Positions 24,076 through 37,500 are shown, counted from the first letter of the stretch. The stretch: DNA of 64,000 nucleotides from Rhizophagus irregularis (GCF_026210795.1 NC_089430.1:1364001-1428000); one strand, 5' to 3'. The notes: generated from the letters alone by a model not told the origin. Numbers and translations are program-made.

Positions 24076-24169
24076 TTATTAAAGACTCCTCGAAGTAATT
24101 CCCATTCCCTTGTTCTTCCTAAAAAAATCGTTGAATTTTCAAATAGAATGAGTAAATTTTATATTTATA

Positions 24170-24640
24170 TCACGGACAATTGACGCTTGTATTTCATAAT
24201 AAAATTTTCTTCAAATGACGCTATGGCATTTAAAATTACTTCTCTGATCGTAGCCTCGTTACATTCACACTCCAAAATATGCCACCAACTTTCATCTTCT
24301 TTTTCATATCTTGCACATATATCGGAATCTATCATGCATATTCACCTTTCTTTTAAACCAGGTAACGTAAGTAGGAAGCGTTTTTAGTAAATTTTTAATT
24401 TTGTAAGCTCGTTCTATCGTGTCGTATTCATTTATTTGTCTGTTATTATATTTGTTCTTATTACTTATAAAGAATAAAAGTCTTATTTTATTATAACTTT
24501 TTGACTGTAATACTAAATCCTTATTAAAATTTCATTTTTGTATTTTACGTTCATTTTTAATTTCCCCTAACCTATAACCCTCTGAAATCAATATCTTATT
24601 CCAATAAAGATTAAACTACTTAACTATTAATCCTTTCATA
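24170..24640 (-). pseudogene. LINE ORF2 C-terminal relic
   Basis: On the reverse strand, from high to low coordinates, one frame reads FNLYWNKILISEGYRLGEIK, a stop, NKNKYNNRQINEYD, TIERAYKIKNLLKTLPTYVT. After a shift it continues SDICARYEKEDESWWHILEC and ECNEATIREVI. The last part has the C-x2-C ... W-x-H-x5-C spacing of the zinc knuckle that ends many fungal LINE ORF2 proteins after reverse transcriptase and RNase H. At least one nonsense codon and one frameshift are present. No reverse transcriptase core was found upstream. Confidence 0.6.
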
Positions 24641-26042
24641 TTCAGAGTGCAACTTAGACTTTTATCTAGCGTGAAATTATTTAACTAACTCTTGATTTAT
24701 TTGCTTTTACGTATTTCATTTGACTATAATAAATTTAGGAAACCCCAATTAATCTATACTATATTCGGTTGACATGAGACTCCGCAAATCTACTTTCATA
24801 AATATCGGCTGGACGAATCATTCATCAAATATCCCCTTGAACGAAGTATACGTTTTGAACTTGTCTTAATTGGAATAAATTTACAAAAAAAAGTTTTTGA
24901 GGCTTTACTTTCTACAAAACTTAACGGTTAATTTACTCATTATAAAAAAAAAAATTATAAATCATTATAGGAAGAAAAAATTCAGAGAATCAAGTAATGA
25001 AAAAATAAACATTATTGGCGTGTGGAAAAACAGTTTTGAACGTCTCTTCTCTCTCTCCTCCTTATTCCTCCTCCTTTCTCTTTTTCTACTTCTTCTCTTC
25101 CTCTTCTTCTTCCCTCCTTCTACTTTCATATATAGGTACAGAAGATTCTTATCATATTTTCGGAGCGCAATTTTATTGGGCTTGTTTCTCAAATAAAATA
25201 TTAAATTAGATACCCAATTTTTTGTGATTTTTCGTCATTATAAAGAGATTCGCAACAAACTAGAAAAAATTTTTCTCGAGTTATAGTAAATTCGAACCTT
25301 GAAAAACAAATAATTGTACTTAGGATCTGAGTTGAGTTGGTTTTTCCAACTAAATTATAATAAAAAAAACCATTCGTTATGATACAAAATTACCAATTTG
25401 TTTAATTTTTTTTCGGAATGAAGATCCGGAGTGAAAAGTACTTGTTTTGACATTTTATGAATAAAGTTTTTTTTAAAAAAAAAATTCAGGAAACAAAAAA
25501 TCATTTATTCCCTTTATTGTAATTATTAGCGTAATCGTTATTTGTTTACGTAATCGGAAAAATAAATATTTTGAATAACAAAATAATGCGATTATTTTTA
25601 TTTCAGTAAGCTGACCAAAATAATCAAAATAATCGAATGTATTTTCTTAGTCAATTATAGAATTCTGCAAACCGCTATAAAAAAATAAATAAATAATTTT
25701 CTAAGTAAAAAGAAAAAAATAAAATAAGAATGTTTCAAATTTTTTTTGTTTTTAAAAACCATTTCCGCTTAAAATCGAAATCACATAAGAAATAAAACGT
25801 ATGATGGATATTACACAAATATGTAGGAAATTATTGTACAATTCAAATCTGATAACGAACTTCTTTACTTATTAATATGGTAAGATTAATAAAAAAGGAA
25901 AATAAAATTTTGGACCCTTTAAAATTAAAATCAGATGTACGATGCATGTGACGCTGAGGTGTTCTGTCAACTAATTAAATCAAAGCTATGTATAGTCTCA
26001 TTATAATTTATTAATAACAAGATTAGAAATTATAAAGAACAG
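24641..26042. other. Intergenic DNA, no gene recognised
   Basis: A pyrimidine-rich tract (CTC/TTC repeats, 25046-25125) produces long open frames on both strands that are compositional artefacts. The remainder is AT-rich without domain signal. Confidence 0.4.
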
Positions 26043-26243
26043 GTAATAAACAGTTCTAGCTTAAAGAAGTCTGATTACAATGAATCAATTAAGCCCTTAT
26101 CAATATATGAACAAAATGGAACTGATAAGGCTGTTTTGAAAGCATGGGTAGCAACAAACATTCCGCTCGAAACAATTAATAAGATTGATTTATTTAAACG
26201 ACTTAATTCATCATATAATCCATCTAATGATTTTAGATATTGA
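26043..26243 (+). pseudogene. hAT-type transposase N-terminal relic
   Basis: The frame without ATG reads NSSSLKKSDYNESIKPLS, then VLKAWVATNIPLETINKIDL, then FKRLNSSYNPSNDF. The pattern W-x5-P-x6-F-x-x-L-x6-P is that of the helix block following the BED finger in hAT transposases (compare IPFSIIENPFFIEF in the hAT at 54-56.6 kb). It ends in TGA, and no catalytic part follows. Confidence 0.4.
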
Positions 26244-26689
26244 TTTTATTATTTTTTTGCATAAAATATTGGTGATCGACAAATCACCGTTTTAAAACAA
26301 ATAGAGAAACTTTCAAAAATCTACCTTAAATTTACAATCCACCACTAAAGAAATTGTTTATGATAAAATTTTTTTTAATAAAAATTTTTTTTTAGGATCT
26401 AGATTAAACCTTGAACCGATTTTCACAATTCGCTTTTATTGTATTATATTTTATAAAGAAATTTTTGTTACAAAATTTTTAGAATATTGTTAACTTATTA
26501 ATCAGAGATATGAATATTGATGGCAATAATTTATGATTTTTTTAACGCGTTAATGGTTATTCTTTTGTAAAAATAAAATTAATCTCTTTCGTACAAAAAA
26601 TTTATTTATACGAAGATTGTAGACAATATTGGAATTTAATATAATTATAGGTTGTATGATCTTTTTAATATGCCTAAACAAATTTCTTG

Positions 26690-27625
26690 ATAGTAGTACT
26701 TCAATTCATATCCAGATTGATCCAGATTGATCCAGATATTTTTTTTTTCAGATATCCAGATTTTGCAGTTTTCATCCAGATTGTAATCCGTATGAAAAAT
26801 ATCTGGTTTGAACCAGAATCTGAATGAATCTTTATTTATATTTTTTTTTTCATAGCACTGTAATTTTATATAATTAAGATTTACAAGAAATAAGTATATG
26901 TTTTTTTTTCATTAAAGTACAATTATAGACAAAACTTTAAATATTGAAAAGTGAAAAACACTGAAAACACTTGATTGACATGTTTGGTCAGCTGATTTTA
27001 AATGAATAATTATTGCAAAAAATTGGGATATTATAAAATTTAAGTAATTATGAGACAACTTTTTTTAAAAAATTAAAACCTTAGTGTTATATAATTTGAT
27101 TCAAATGATTCTTTAATTTTTGAAAGAAGAAACAAATCTCATTTTAACATTTAAAAATTGCCTTACTAACTCAAAACATCTATCTATAGTAATCTTCAGC
27201 TGTATACAAAACATTTTGTTTATCCAAAGTTTCATAGTTAGTTAATTTACAAATAAATGTTAAACAATAGTCTGAGAAATGCTGAATAATATGTAATTGG
27301 TTTAAAAAAAGTATCGAATAAAATTGGAATTATGAAAATTTTGCGGTCTTAGATAATTTTGGCCAAATTTGTAATTCTGGCTGAAATTAACATCACGTGA
27401 CACCGGAAAAATAGTTTAGCCACCGGGTAAAACATTTTTTTATTGGCTAAGCATAGTGGCATGAAAAATTTTAAATTTGTAATTCTGGCAGGCGTTATGA
27501 ATTCTGGCCAGAATTATTGCCGATCAGTTGTACAATCCAGATTCCGGTTTCTATCTGGATTATTTGACCCGCCGGATCCTTTTTTGTGTAACCCAGATGA
27601 CAGTTTTCATCTGGGTCGAAGCACT
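26690..27625. repeat. Cluster of ATCCAGAT words in both orientations
   Basis: ATCCAGAT/ATCTGGAT words occur repeatedly at 26710-26830 and again at 27535-27620 (ATCCAGATTCC, ATCTGGATTATT, CATCTGGGTC). The inner part holds several GGCCA/TGGCC words (27360-27520). The two end clusters are in opposite sense and could be decayed inverted ends of a roughly 0.9-kb element, but no target duplication was found. Confidence 0.35.
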
Positions 27626-28009
27626 AGGTGTACCAATGAGTCAGTGACAAATGTTAAACAGATTGACAAATAACTATTACTAAGCTTGTACTGCGACATG
27701 TGATTTCACTATATTAGATTAAAATTTATTTTTTTTTGAAAAAATTTTTATTCTTTTTGAAAAAAAATTTTTAATAACAGATAAAATAAAATAAAATAAA
27801 ATAATATTATAAAGGTGCTTATTTCTTCACAAATATTTAAGAGATATTTTAATAAAATTAATTTAGGGATAGAGTTAAAAGTCCCAAAAAATTTTTTACA
27901 TTAAGTCTAAATCATATGAAAATTAATCAATAACCTTTTTTGTTTTATAAAGTAGCTATTACTGTCATATGTAGATGAGAAATCCAATTGCACAAGTAAT
28001 TGATTAATG
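27626..28009. other. AT-rich intergenic DNA
   Basis: It holds a short AAAAT microsatellite at about 27783-27804. I see nothing else. Confidence 0.4.
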
Positions 28010-28490
28010 GTAAAAGATGATAAAGATGCAGTAGACGCATTCAGGATGCTTATTGCATCAGTAATTAGAATTCATATTGTTAATATATTAAAATGTAAGG
28101 ATGAGCTTCATCTATACTACTTGTTACTTTTAGAAACTTCAAATTTAGAAACTCCATTTTTGAAGGAGCCATATTCATTATAAAGACTAATCTTCTACTA
28201 GAAAAATTAGCCAAGGCCCAAAATTCTTCTTAATGATAATTTGTCCATTAAACTTAAATATTCTTACCAAATTGTAACTGATTTCATGGGATATGAAGTT
28301 AATTTTAACCAACCATGGTTAGATTCTTCTTTATCAACCAAAAATTACATTGCTATAATTGGAAATATCACAATATGGTAGATTGCAGAATATTTTGGGT
28401 CAATATATCCAAAAGGCTATTTTAGCATGTTTATAAAACAATGTGGAAATAATATAGACACATATCCTGACATACAATCTATGATCTAAC
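28010..28490 (+). pseudogene. Decayed coding relic, family unknown
   Basis: Two consecutive open stretches with protein-like composition: VKDDKDAVDAFRMLIASVIR (to about 28180) and, after a gap, LKYSYQIVTDFMGYEVNFNQ, PWLDSSLSTKNYIAI, a stop, IAEYFGSIYPKGYFSMF. Neither has a start codon, and both are broken by stops. I recognise no domain. It may be a remnant of a transposon or of a lineage-specific gene. Confidence 0.3.
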
Positions 28491-29228
28491 ATTTGTCGTG
28501 ATTATATCACACATATTCATGTGGAATAGGTTTTCGAGAACGGATACACCTAAAGACATTAATCTTTCGCACAATGTTAACTAGATTATACTGACATATT
28601 GTTTTGCTATAGTTAGTTTTATGAATTAATAGTTACCAAAGGATACATATTATTTCGACTACATATATCAATGATTAGCAATAGTTTTTAGTAATCGAAC
28701 TTAGGGCATTATTACTCCAAAGGATACATATAGAAAGTTGAATTTGTGGTACTTTTTGTGCAATGTAGTTCATTAATCATTTACTTGTCACATACTGTAG
28801 TCAACAAAAAACTAGTTCTGAGACGCAGCAGGATAATTAAACAAAAAATGACATTGTGACCGGGGGAGGAACGGCTATTTCTTGGTCTTTTAACGTTTAA
28901 CCAAACATGACAGATTTAATAATATCAATATATATTTTTTAGACAGTTCCTTTTAATAAATTGTATAATGTTTTGATCAATTACAAACTGATTTTATTTT
29001 TATGAAGAATAAACAGTGTTGAACAAAAATTACATAAATATTTATTGGGTAGGATCCGCTATAATTGTCAAATATATATAACTATTGTCTAAGTTATTTT
29101 AATTCAATTAACGATTTCACATTCTAAACATTCACTATTACTTTTTGAAAGCTCTCCTATAATATAAAAAATAATTCATATAAGTAGTCTGAAATGAGTA
29201 AAACAAATAAGTTAAAAGAATTATTTCA
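28491..29228. other. Intergenic DNA between relic and kinase gene
   Basis: No gene recognised. The last part is the 3' flank of the reverse-strand kinase. Confidence 0.4.
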
Positions 29229-30789
29229 TTAAATACCTGAATATATAATTTCTGTTATATTATCACAATTTTCATAATAATTATTAGAATTTTTTGGTTC
29301 GGGAAGATTATTAAATTTAAAAGGTCTACTTGCATATATAGCTCCAGGATGTGTAAAAGGTAAATTAGAAATATTAGTAGATGATGAATTATCATTAATA
29401 TCTAACATTTGTTTAATTAATTCTGATTCAACTAATTCTGGTTGCTTATTTCTATATTGATTAAGTTCTATGTTCCATTCATTAATAGTTCTCGAAAGAT
29501 CCTTTGCATTTGGTCGGTTTGAAGGATTTGCATCTAGACATCTTTTAATTAAATACACAATTAATTGTGGTACCTTAATATTAAAATTGGGTCTTAACCC
29601 TTTACAGATCTCCGTTGCTAAATATTCATCGTGATTAATATCTGGATATGGAGGAGTTTTTGAAATTGTTTCATACATAATTATGCCAAAACTGTAAATA
29701 TCAGATGCTTGGGTATAATGTCCTTCTCTTATAACTTCAGGAGCCATATAAGGTAAAACACCATACACGGTATTATCCGTATTTTCTAATTTATCATAAT
29801 ATGCTGGTTTACATAATCCCATATCGGTTATACACGTTGTTCGCATAAAACTTAATATATTTCCAATATGTAAATCTCGATGAATTAAACCTTTTTCATG
29901 AATTCTTCTAAGTCCGGCTGCAATATCACTTAAAATACCGATTTTAAAATTTAAATTAAAATTAATATAACGCATTTTTTTTTGATTTAACTTTATGTCA
30001 TTTAAAAAATTTCGTAAACTTCCCCTTTTAGCATATGGCATGACCATAATATAATCTTTAGTAGATGGATCTTGACTTATCCCATAACATCTTACAAATT
30101 CATTTAATGGTTTATATTCAAATATCTTAACGTGTGATGTGACCTATATTATTAAATAAATTAATTAGCAAAATTAAAACATTTAAAAATAAAAAACTAA
30201 AAAAATATATATATACTTCATTGATAAATTTCAATGTAAGATTTTGTGATCTATCTAAAATTTTAAGGGCCACATATGTATTCGGATTATTTCTTCTCCA
30301 TTGATGTTTAGTTGCATCCCAATGTGAAATATAGCCATCTTTCCAATATGCTCTATATATTTTTCCAAACCCGCCTTTTGCAATATATACAATTTCAGAA
30401 AATCTATCATAAGGTATCCACTCAAGTAATTGAAAATGACTTCTTGCTGATAATTGATTATTTTGAATAAACTTATCAATGTCATCATTACCACTAGTCC
30501 AATTACTAAAATTTTGTTGAAATTTATTTGAATTACAAGTATGACACCAATTCTTCCCCGAATTTATTTGTTTACATTCTGCACACTTTCCATATTTTTT
30601 TTCTCCATAAATTGAACTACAGGTATGACAATAATTTACTTCTTTATTTATTGGCTTTATTTGTTTGCATGATATACACTTTCCATGTTCTCGTTCTTTT
30701 AAATTCGAATTACAAGCCTGACAAATGAGTGAAGTACTTATTTGTTTACATTTTATACATCTTCCATATTCTTCGTTTGATTGATCCAT
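29229..30789 (-). CDS. Zinc-ribbon protein kinase, 495 residues
   Basis: Exon 1 is 30789-30217 and exon 2 is 30143-29229, joined in phase 0 through a short intron (donor GTATAT, acceptor ATATAG). I chose the ATG giving MDQSNEEYGRCIKCKQ because the upstream in-frame ATG adds only a hydrophobic, untypical stretch. Three CxxC...CxxC ribbons follow (CIKC/CQAC, CISC/CHTC, CAEC/CHTC), then NWTSGNDDIDKFI, LEWIPYDRF, an intact glycine loop (IAKGGFGKIYRA) and VALK. Exon 2 begins with the YGISQDPSTKDYIMV hinge, then LIHRDLHIGNIL, ITDMGLC and APEVI. All core catalytic motifs are present, with DMG for DFG. This is the conventional single-N-lobe member of the family; its intron sits at the same helix C/strand 4 boundary as in the two arrayed genes. 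Substrate unknown; probably a cytosolic signalling kinase. Confidence 0.85.
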
Positions 30790-30873
30790 AGTACAAACAG
30801 TAATCACTACGATTCTGAAAAGGAAAAGGATAATCGAACGGTTATTTTTGTGAGATATAAAAAGTATTACCAA

Positions 30874-32275
30874 ATTATAATAATTTTAAATTAACGTTAA
30901 GTGATGATTGAGTCTCTATATATAAAAAAAATAATAAATCAAAGCTAAACTATTCTTATCACTATCGGCCGAATCGGAAAAACCTTTTTATGGAAAGGAT
31001 GATCCATTTACCAATTCTTACCATTGTTTAAAAAATAAAGATACCCGAAATTTTTCTAGATTTTTCTACGCCTAATTGATGATGATTATATCCTGAAATT
31101 GTATTGGAATGAAAAATTGGGCGTATTTTAAGTATTTTTTTTTGGATTGGATTTCACATTTAATCTAACCATAATTCTCAATTTGGTCGAAAATACTCTC
31201 ATATTTGTTTAAATTCTTTTTTTGTTTTTTAAAAAAAAAGGAATTACTTTCCATTTTTAATTTATTCTTTTCTCTTTTTCGTAATAAAAAGGAGTTGAAC
31301 TTTTAAAATAATTCAAGAAATCATTTAACCATTTTTGTTGAACCTTTTTTTTTTTTAACTCTAAAAAAAAATTCATCTCACAAAAAGAAATTACTCAATA
31401 TTTCATTTTAATTAATTATATTTATATTAGGTTATATTAATATTTATAGTTATGATGTTTATCATTTTTATTAATGTTATAATAGTTGTTTATGTAACGT
31501 GAACCATACAAAAATACAACGTTCGGATAAAAGTATTGAGGGAAAAATTTCCTGATATGGGATTTGTAGGAATAATTATATATTTCAAATTAAAAATATA
31601 ATATATTTTAAAAGTATTACATAGTAATGGATTTTATTATTATAATATGAAGAATTATATTTCAAAAACTTACTAAATAGGAAACGGAAACCGTCGTTAA
31701 GTTCAAAGTCCATTTAATTACATTTATGGAATGGGCGTAAAGTTTAGGCTTTCAATAAGCACACAAATAAACAGTAACCTGCAGTTTTGTACGACTATCA
31801 TACATTCATTCAAGTATCTTTTCAACAAAAATTCTGATTGATTGTAAAAATAAGGTTATTGATATGCAGTTTAACAATAACGAAAATTCAAATACATGAG
31901 ACGAACATTTTTCTTGAATAAAAGAATATCATCAATATTTGAACGTCTGGACAGAATTTTCCGGTACGTGGTCGTCTGGTTGTGAAAATTTTTAAGACAA
32001 TTTGAAAAGTAAAATTATATTGTACCAATAAAAAAGGTATCTGCTCAACCGGGTTGAATAATAATAATATTAATCGCTTATAGTTTCTGTTTCTTTGTCC
32101 AAATGTGATGTGGTGGAACGTATAGCATGTGATCATTCAACCGTGATAGTAAATAACCAAATACAAATACATGTATTTAAACGGAGCGTTTCTTTTTTTT
32201 CAAAAAAAAAAAAAAAATTAATAATTAATAAGATAAACCAAAACTCATTTAATACCTATTTTTTTTTAAGTGAAA
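30874..32275. other. Divergent intergenic region
   Basis: It lies between the reverse-strand kinase and the forward ubiquitin-fusion gene and must hold both promoters. Low-complexity A/T tracts occur at 31200-31400 and a 15-A run just before 32220. No gene recognised. Confidence 0.45.
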
Positions 32276-33383
32276 ATGGCAAATTCACTTTTGGCCGCAG
32301 CACTAAGTGCTGTAACGCATCGTTCGGTTATTACTTATGATGATTATTCAAACGGAGGATATGATGGATGCTCTCAATTGGATCAAAAGGCTCTTCATCA
32401 ATCTCATTTAATTGGCGGTAAAGTGCCAACATTTAATGAGGTTGTTAATTCAGGTCCATCGAATTTTGACACTATAAGAACAATGTCTTTTAATAGTAAT
32501 CGTAATCAGCACGACGATCAAAAGTGCGTGTACGTTAAAACATTAACTGGAAAAACTATAACAATTGAAGTCGAGTTTAGTGATACAATTGATCAATTAA
32601 AAACAAAAATTACTGAAAAAGAAGGTATACCACCAGATCAACAAAGATTAATTTTTGCTGGTAAGCAACTTGAAGATGGCCGTACTTTAAGTGATTACAA
32701 TATATGTGATGAGTCCACGCTACATTTAGTATTAAGATTAAGGGGTGGCTATCTTCCCCCTTCTACTGCTTTATTTATTCATCCGGATATGCTTGCACCA
32801 ACGTACGATTATGATTTTACGCAAGTAGATGATAAAGGTGTAACTTTTATGCGAGGAAATTTTGAGTATAAGCGACCTTGTGGCTGGAAAAGAATTGCTC
32901 TAAATGTTCTTAATAAATATGAAGATAATATTTGGCTCGGGGTTGATGGGAGTACTAGACAATCTATAACAAATTCAGTACAAAATGAATGGCCAGGTAT
33001 TTATTTTCTTTCTTTGATATGCATATATTTTATAATATCCTTATGTGCTAATTTAATATTTTATAAATTTAATAGTTTCATATCATGGAACTGCCAGGAA
33101 TAACTGCAAATCAATTGCTGAAGATGGGTATCTCTTGTGTAAGAGTAAACGATTCGCATTTGGACATGGAATTTATTCTACTCCAGATATTGATGTTGCA
33201 TATTTATACGCTACTGAATTTACTCATGAAGGAAGTAATTATAAAATCGTGTTTCAAAATAGAGTTAATCCAAACTGCTTAAATAGGGTTTCGAAGGAAG
33301 AAACTGGAGTTGGTGAATATTGGATTTCACCAAATGAAAGTGATTTGCGTCCTTATGGTATCTGTATTAGGAAAGAAAATTAA
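32276..33383 (+). CDS. Ubiquitin / ADP-ribosyltransferase-like fusion protein, 342 residues
   Basis: Exon 1 is 32276-32996 and exon 2 is 33076-33383, joined in phase 1 (donor GTATTT, acceptor AATAG). Residues about 84-158 form a near-canonical ubiquitin: [38 protein letters not shown] and the terminal LRLRGG, followed by Tyr. K48 (in AGKQ) is kept and K63 is replaced by Asp. The C-terminal part reads YHGTARNN (His244), [10 protein letters not shown] (Tyr274) and [17 protein letters not shown] (candidate Glu321). This follows the H-Y-E order of the PARP-like ADP-ribosyltransferase fold. The N-terminal 80 residues are Ser/Asn-rich. The role is inferred only: a modifier of ubiquitin or of ubiquitinated targets, or a protein that is cleaved after RGG. 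The start ATG ([10 protein letters not shown]) follows an A-rich leader. Confidence 0.75.
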
Positions 33384-34526
33384 TTAACTCATAGTTATGT
33401 AGAATATTTTTTTTTTCAAAAATCATTATTATAAATCATTATTATTTTTAAAAGTTATCAAAATTATGAGTTGAATTAAAAAATGATTATGTATAAATCA
33501 AGAATATTTAATAAATAAAATACTTTGTGTTCTGAGTGTGCCATATATTTGAATAGCATAGTATATTTAATAATACTGTATATTAATTTCGGGTTTTTTT
33601 GGGTATAAAGTTTAAAGACTTTAATAAATATGTTTTCGTTTTGGGAAAAAAGATTTAAATTTTCGATAAATCCCATATTTCCTTTAGTCTGATCACTCTG
33701 ATCAGTGATCACGGATTATAATTTTTTAGAAGGTAAATATGTTATCCATGTTTACGTAACCTTGTCTTTTTTTTAAATATACAGTAAATTAATGGATGTT
33801 GATAAAGAAAAATTGACCTTTTATGCACACGTACAGTACATAACGATTGCAACCAGTTGAAACTAAAATGCCAAATGTTAAAACTATTTCATCATTTAGT
33901 TCCAGTTAAACTGAAACCAGTCATTACTTTGAATTAACTGATTTAATAAATTTAATGCATATAACGCATATGTAAAATAACTAATTAATAGATGTTAATT
34001 AGAAATAAAATCATTTACCGATTTTCTTTTATTAAAAAGTAATTAAAAAAAAATTCATATAATTTAAAATTTATTACTAACATGGAATTAACGTAAATAC
34101 AACGTAAAAAATCCTTTAAGATTATAAAATTTTATTATATATATATTGGATAATAATATAAAAATTTTAAGCTAATATAAGTTACTTAAATTATAAATTA
34201 AAAACTTACATTTTAATGTCATAAATAATTCGATTAAAAAAGTAAAATATATACACATATTTTTAAATACTTAATATCGCGAAACTTTTTTTTATAAAAG
34301 AAAATTGAAAAATGTTAAATAAATTAGTACTTAAATAATTCATTTATTAAAGTATAACTAATATTTCATTTAAAACAAAATATTTATCTTTAAACTATTA
34401 TCACTTAATTCTCTTCAATCAATGAACAAAAATCAACGTCCATATCGTCAGAAATTTTATATTTATCGATATCTGTTAAAAATTAGAAAAAATATTAATT
34501 AAATATTTATAATAATAAAATTTTGC
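33384..34526. other. Intergenic DNA between convergent genes
   Basis: AT-rich, with no recognised gene. A small palindrome, CTGATCACTCTGATCAGTGATCA, lies near 33690-33712. This is the 3' side of both neighbouring genes. Confidence 0.4.
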
Positions 34527-37500
34527 TTAAGTTACAAATTTATTACCATCTTTAGGGAGTTCCTCTACAAAAGGATTAAGTAATCGGGATTTATAAATAG
34601 CTTGTGGGTGAGTAGTAAGTGATTGGCTATCTTTAATAGATGAAAGATTTTTTCTTCTATATTCTTCTGCTTCATTAAATTGCTTTTCAATTTCATAATC
34701 TCTACTTCCAGACTTATGAAAATACGATCGAAAAAATAATGAAATTAATTCAAAAATTTCAGTTGTATTTGGCCTATTATATTGATTTAAATCCCAACAT
34801 CTTTTCATTAAATCAATATAACATTTTGGTGCTAATAATTCGTTTATTTCAGGTCTAATTCCTTTTAATATATCTGTTGCTAAAATATGATCATGTGCAC
34901 GATCTTCGAAAGGTTGTTTTCCAGTTATTACAAAGTACATAATCATACCAAAACTATATATATCTGCTGCTTGAGTATAAGGTTTTCCTTTTAACACTTC
35001 AGGAGAAACGTAAGGCATAATTCCACAAACATTATCTTGATTAGTATCACCAATATTTCCACTTAATCCCATATCTGAAATAAGTACATCATCATCAGAT
35101 ATTGTACTTTCTAAAAGAAAGCTTACGCTCAATAATATATTTCCTGTATGAAAATCATGATGAACCATATCTCTTTGATGAATTACTTTAAGTCCTCTTA
35201 TAACATTATATAATAAAACTAATTTATTTTGCCAATCAAAATATTCATAATTTTTTATCATCCAATGGTCAAAATCATTTCCCTTTGCATAATCAAGAAC
35301 CATAATATAATGTTTTGAAACTGGATCCTGAGATATGCCATATACTTTAAGAATATTATCACGATCATAAACACTATTAATTGAATATGCTTTAATCTAT
35401 TAAAAAAAAGAAAAATTCATTATTATTATGCTGCAAAATGTTTAAATTATAAGAAACTATTTCATACCTCGTTTAAAAATTCATTAGAGATATCTCGAGA
35501 ATCACTTAAACATTTTAAAGCAACTTTTTTATTCTTAATTCTTTTATAATCAAATTTTTTTTTACGATTGTATTTTAATGGACCATTTTTCCATATCGCT
35601 GAATACACTATAGAAAATCCACCTTTACCTATTTTTTTAATATCTCTAAACTGATTATATGGAATCCATTCAAATATTATATCACTTGATTTATCAATTT
35701 CTGATCGAAATTCTTTAAGCATATTATTAATTTTTTCATTTCCGCTAGTAATATTTGTTAAATAAGTTTTTAAGTGACATAATTTACACCATTTGTGTTT
35801 TATATTCGTATATAATTCACCACATTTTTTACAATAATATCCATCTGGATAAATTATAACGTAATCCTTTGTAATTGGATGTTGTGATATTCCATATAAC
35901 TTACGAATGATATTATCATTATCATTGTCAGCATTATGGTTATCGTCGTCATCATCATCTTCTTCATCATCGTCATCATCATAGAAATCATACTTGTCAT
36001 TGTCATCATCATCATCATTGCTATTATTACCACCATCATAATCATCACTGTCATCATCGTCATCATCGTCATCATCATCATCACCACGACCACCATTATC
36101 ACTATTCTCTACAATCATAATATCATCGTTATCGTCATCATCATCTTCATAATAATCACCATCATAATCATCACTATTATTTTTATCACTTTTGATTGAA
36201 TGTGATTTAATCTATTAAGACATTAAGAAGTATTAATAAATATCCGAGAAAAAATATTATAAATCAATAAAAAAAATATTATTACCATATTCAGAAAATC
36301 ATTAGTGATATTTTGCGTGTTGTATAAACATTTTAAAATAACTTCTTTATTTTGATTTCTTGTATAACCATATTTATTTTTACGATAAATTAATGGACCA
36401 TCTTTCCATATTGCGGAATACAATGTAGAAAATTCATCCTCACATATTTTTATAATCTCATCAAACTGATTGTATTGTACCCATTCAAATGCTATATCCC
36501 ACGGATGATCCATTTTTAATTGCATTTCCTGGATTAAAGTATCAATTATTTCATTTCCACTAGTAGTAAATGTAAAAACATCTTTTGAATAACAGGGCTT
36601 ACACCATTTATGCTCTGTATTTGTGTATACTTTACAACATTTTTTACAATACCCATCTGATAGAACCATAATGTAATCTTTTGTTTTTGTATCTTGAGAT
36701 ATTCCATATATTTTAGGAATATTATTATTATCACGGTTATCATCATAATCATTATCAATTGAATATACCTTAATCTATTAAATATATAAAAAAAAAATTA
36801 AGTATTATAAAAAATATTATCATAAAATCCAATAAAAAAATTAAAATTTCTTACCTCATTTAAAAATTCGTTAGTAATAATTTTTGAGTTACTACTTATA
36901 TTACTATGTAGATACTTTAAAGTGACATTTTTATTTTGTTGGTTTCTTATATATTTATATGTATGATCATCACTAGCATCTTCAGCATCGTCATCATAAT
37001 GTAACAGACCATCTTTCCATATTGCTGAATATAATATGGATAGCTCATCTTCACCTAATTTTTTAATTTCATTAAATTGAATGTATGGTATCCACTCAAA
37101 TATTATATTTTTATAATCAAGGTTTAATTGCATTTCTTGAATTAAATTATCAATTTTTTCGTTTCCGCTAGTCCAATTTGTAAAATTTTCTTTCAAAAGA
37201 TTTATTTGACACGATTTACACCATTTGCACCATCTCTTATCTCTATAACTATATTGCTTGCCACATTTATCACAATGCATATATTGAAGAACCATGATAT
37301 AATCTTTTGTAATTGGATTTTGAGATATTCCATATATTTTAAGAACCTCATCAGCATATCTGCTAATAGTATATGATTTAACCTAAGAAAAAAAAATATA
37401 TCATAATTTTAGTATTAGATCGTAAAATATTATAATAAAATTTATTAAATCTCATACCTCATTTAAAAATTCATTAGAGATATTTTGTGAATTATTAAAT

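Noticed and set aside
24897-25209. Overlapping Leu/Ser-rich and Arg/Lys/Glu-rich frames on both strands
   Set aside because: Both derive from one CTC/TTC pyrimidine tract; no start context or domain.
35936-36199. Forward Ile/Val/Thr-rich frame
   Set aside because: Shadow of the GAT/GAC poly-Asp tract of the reverse-strand kinase.
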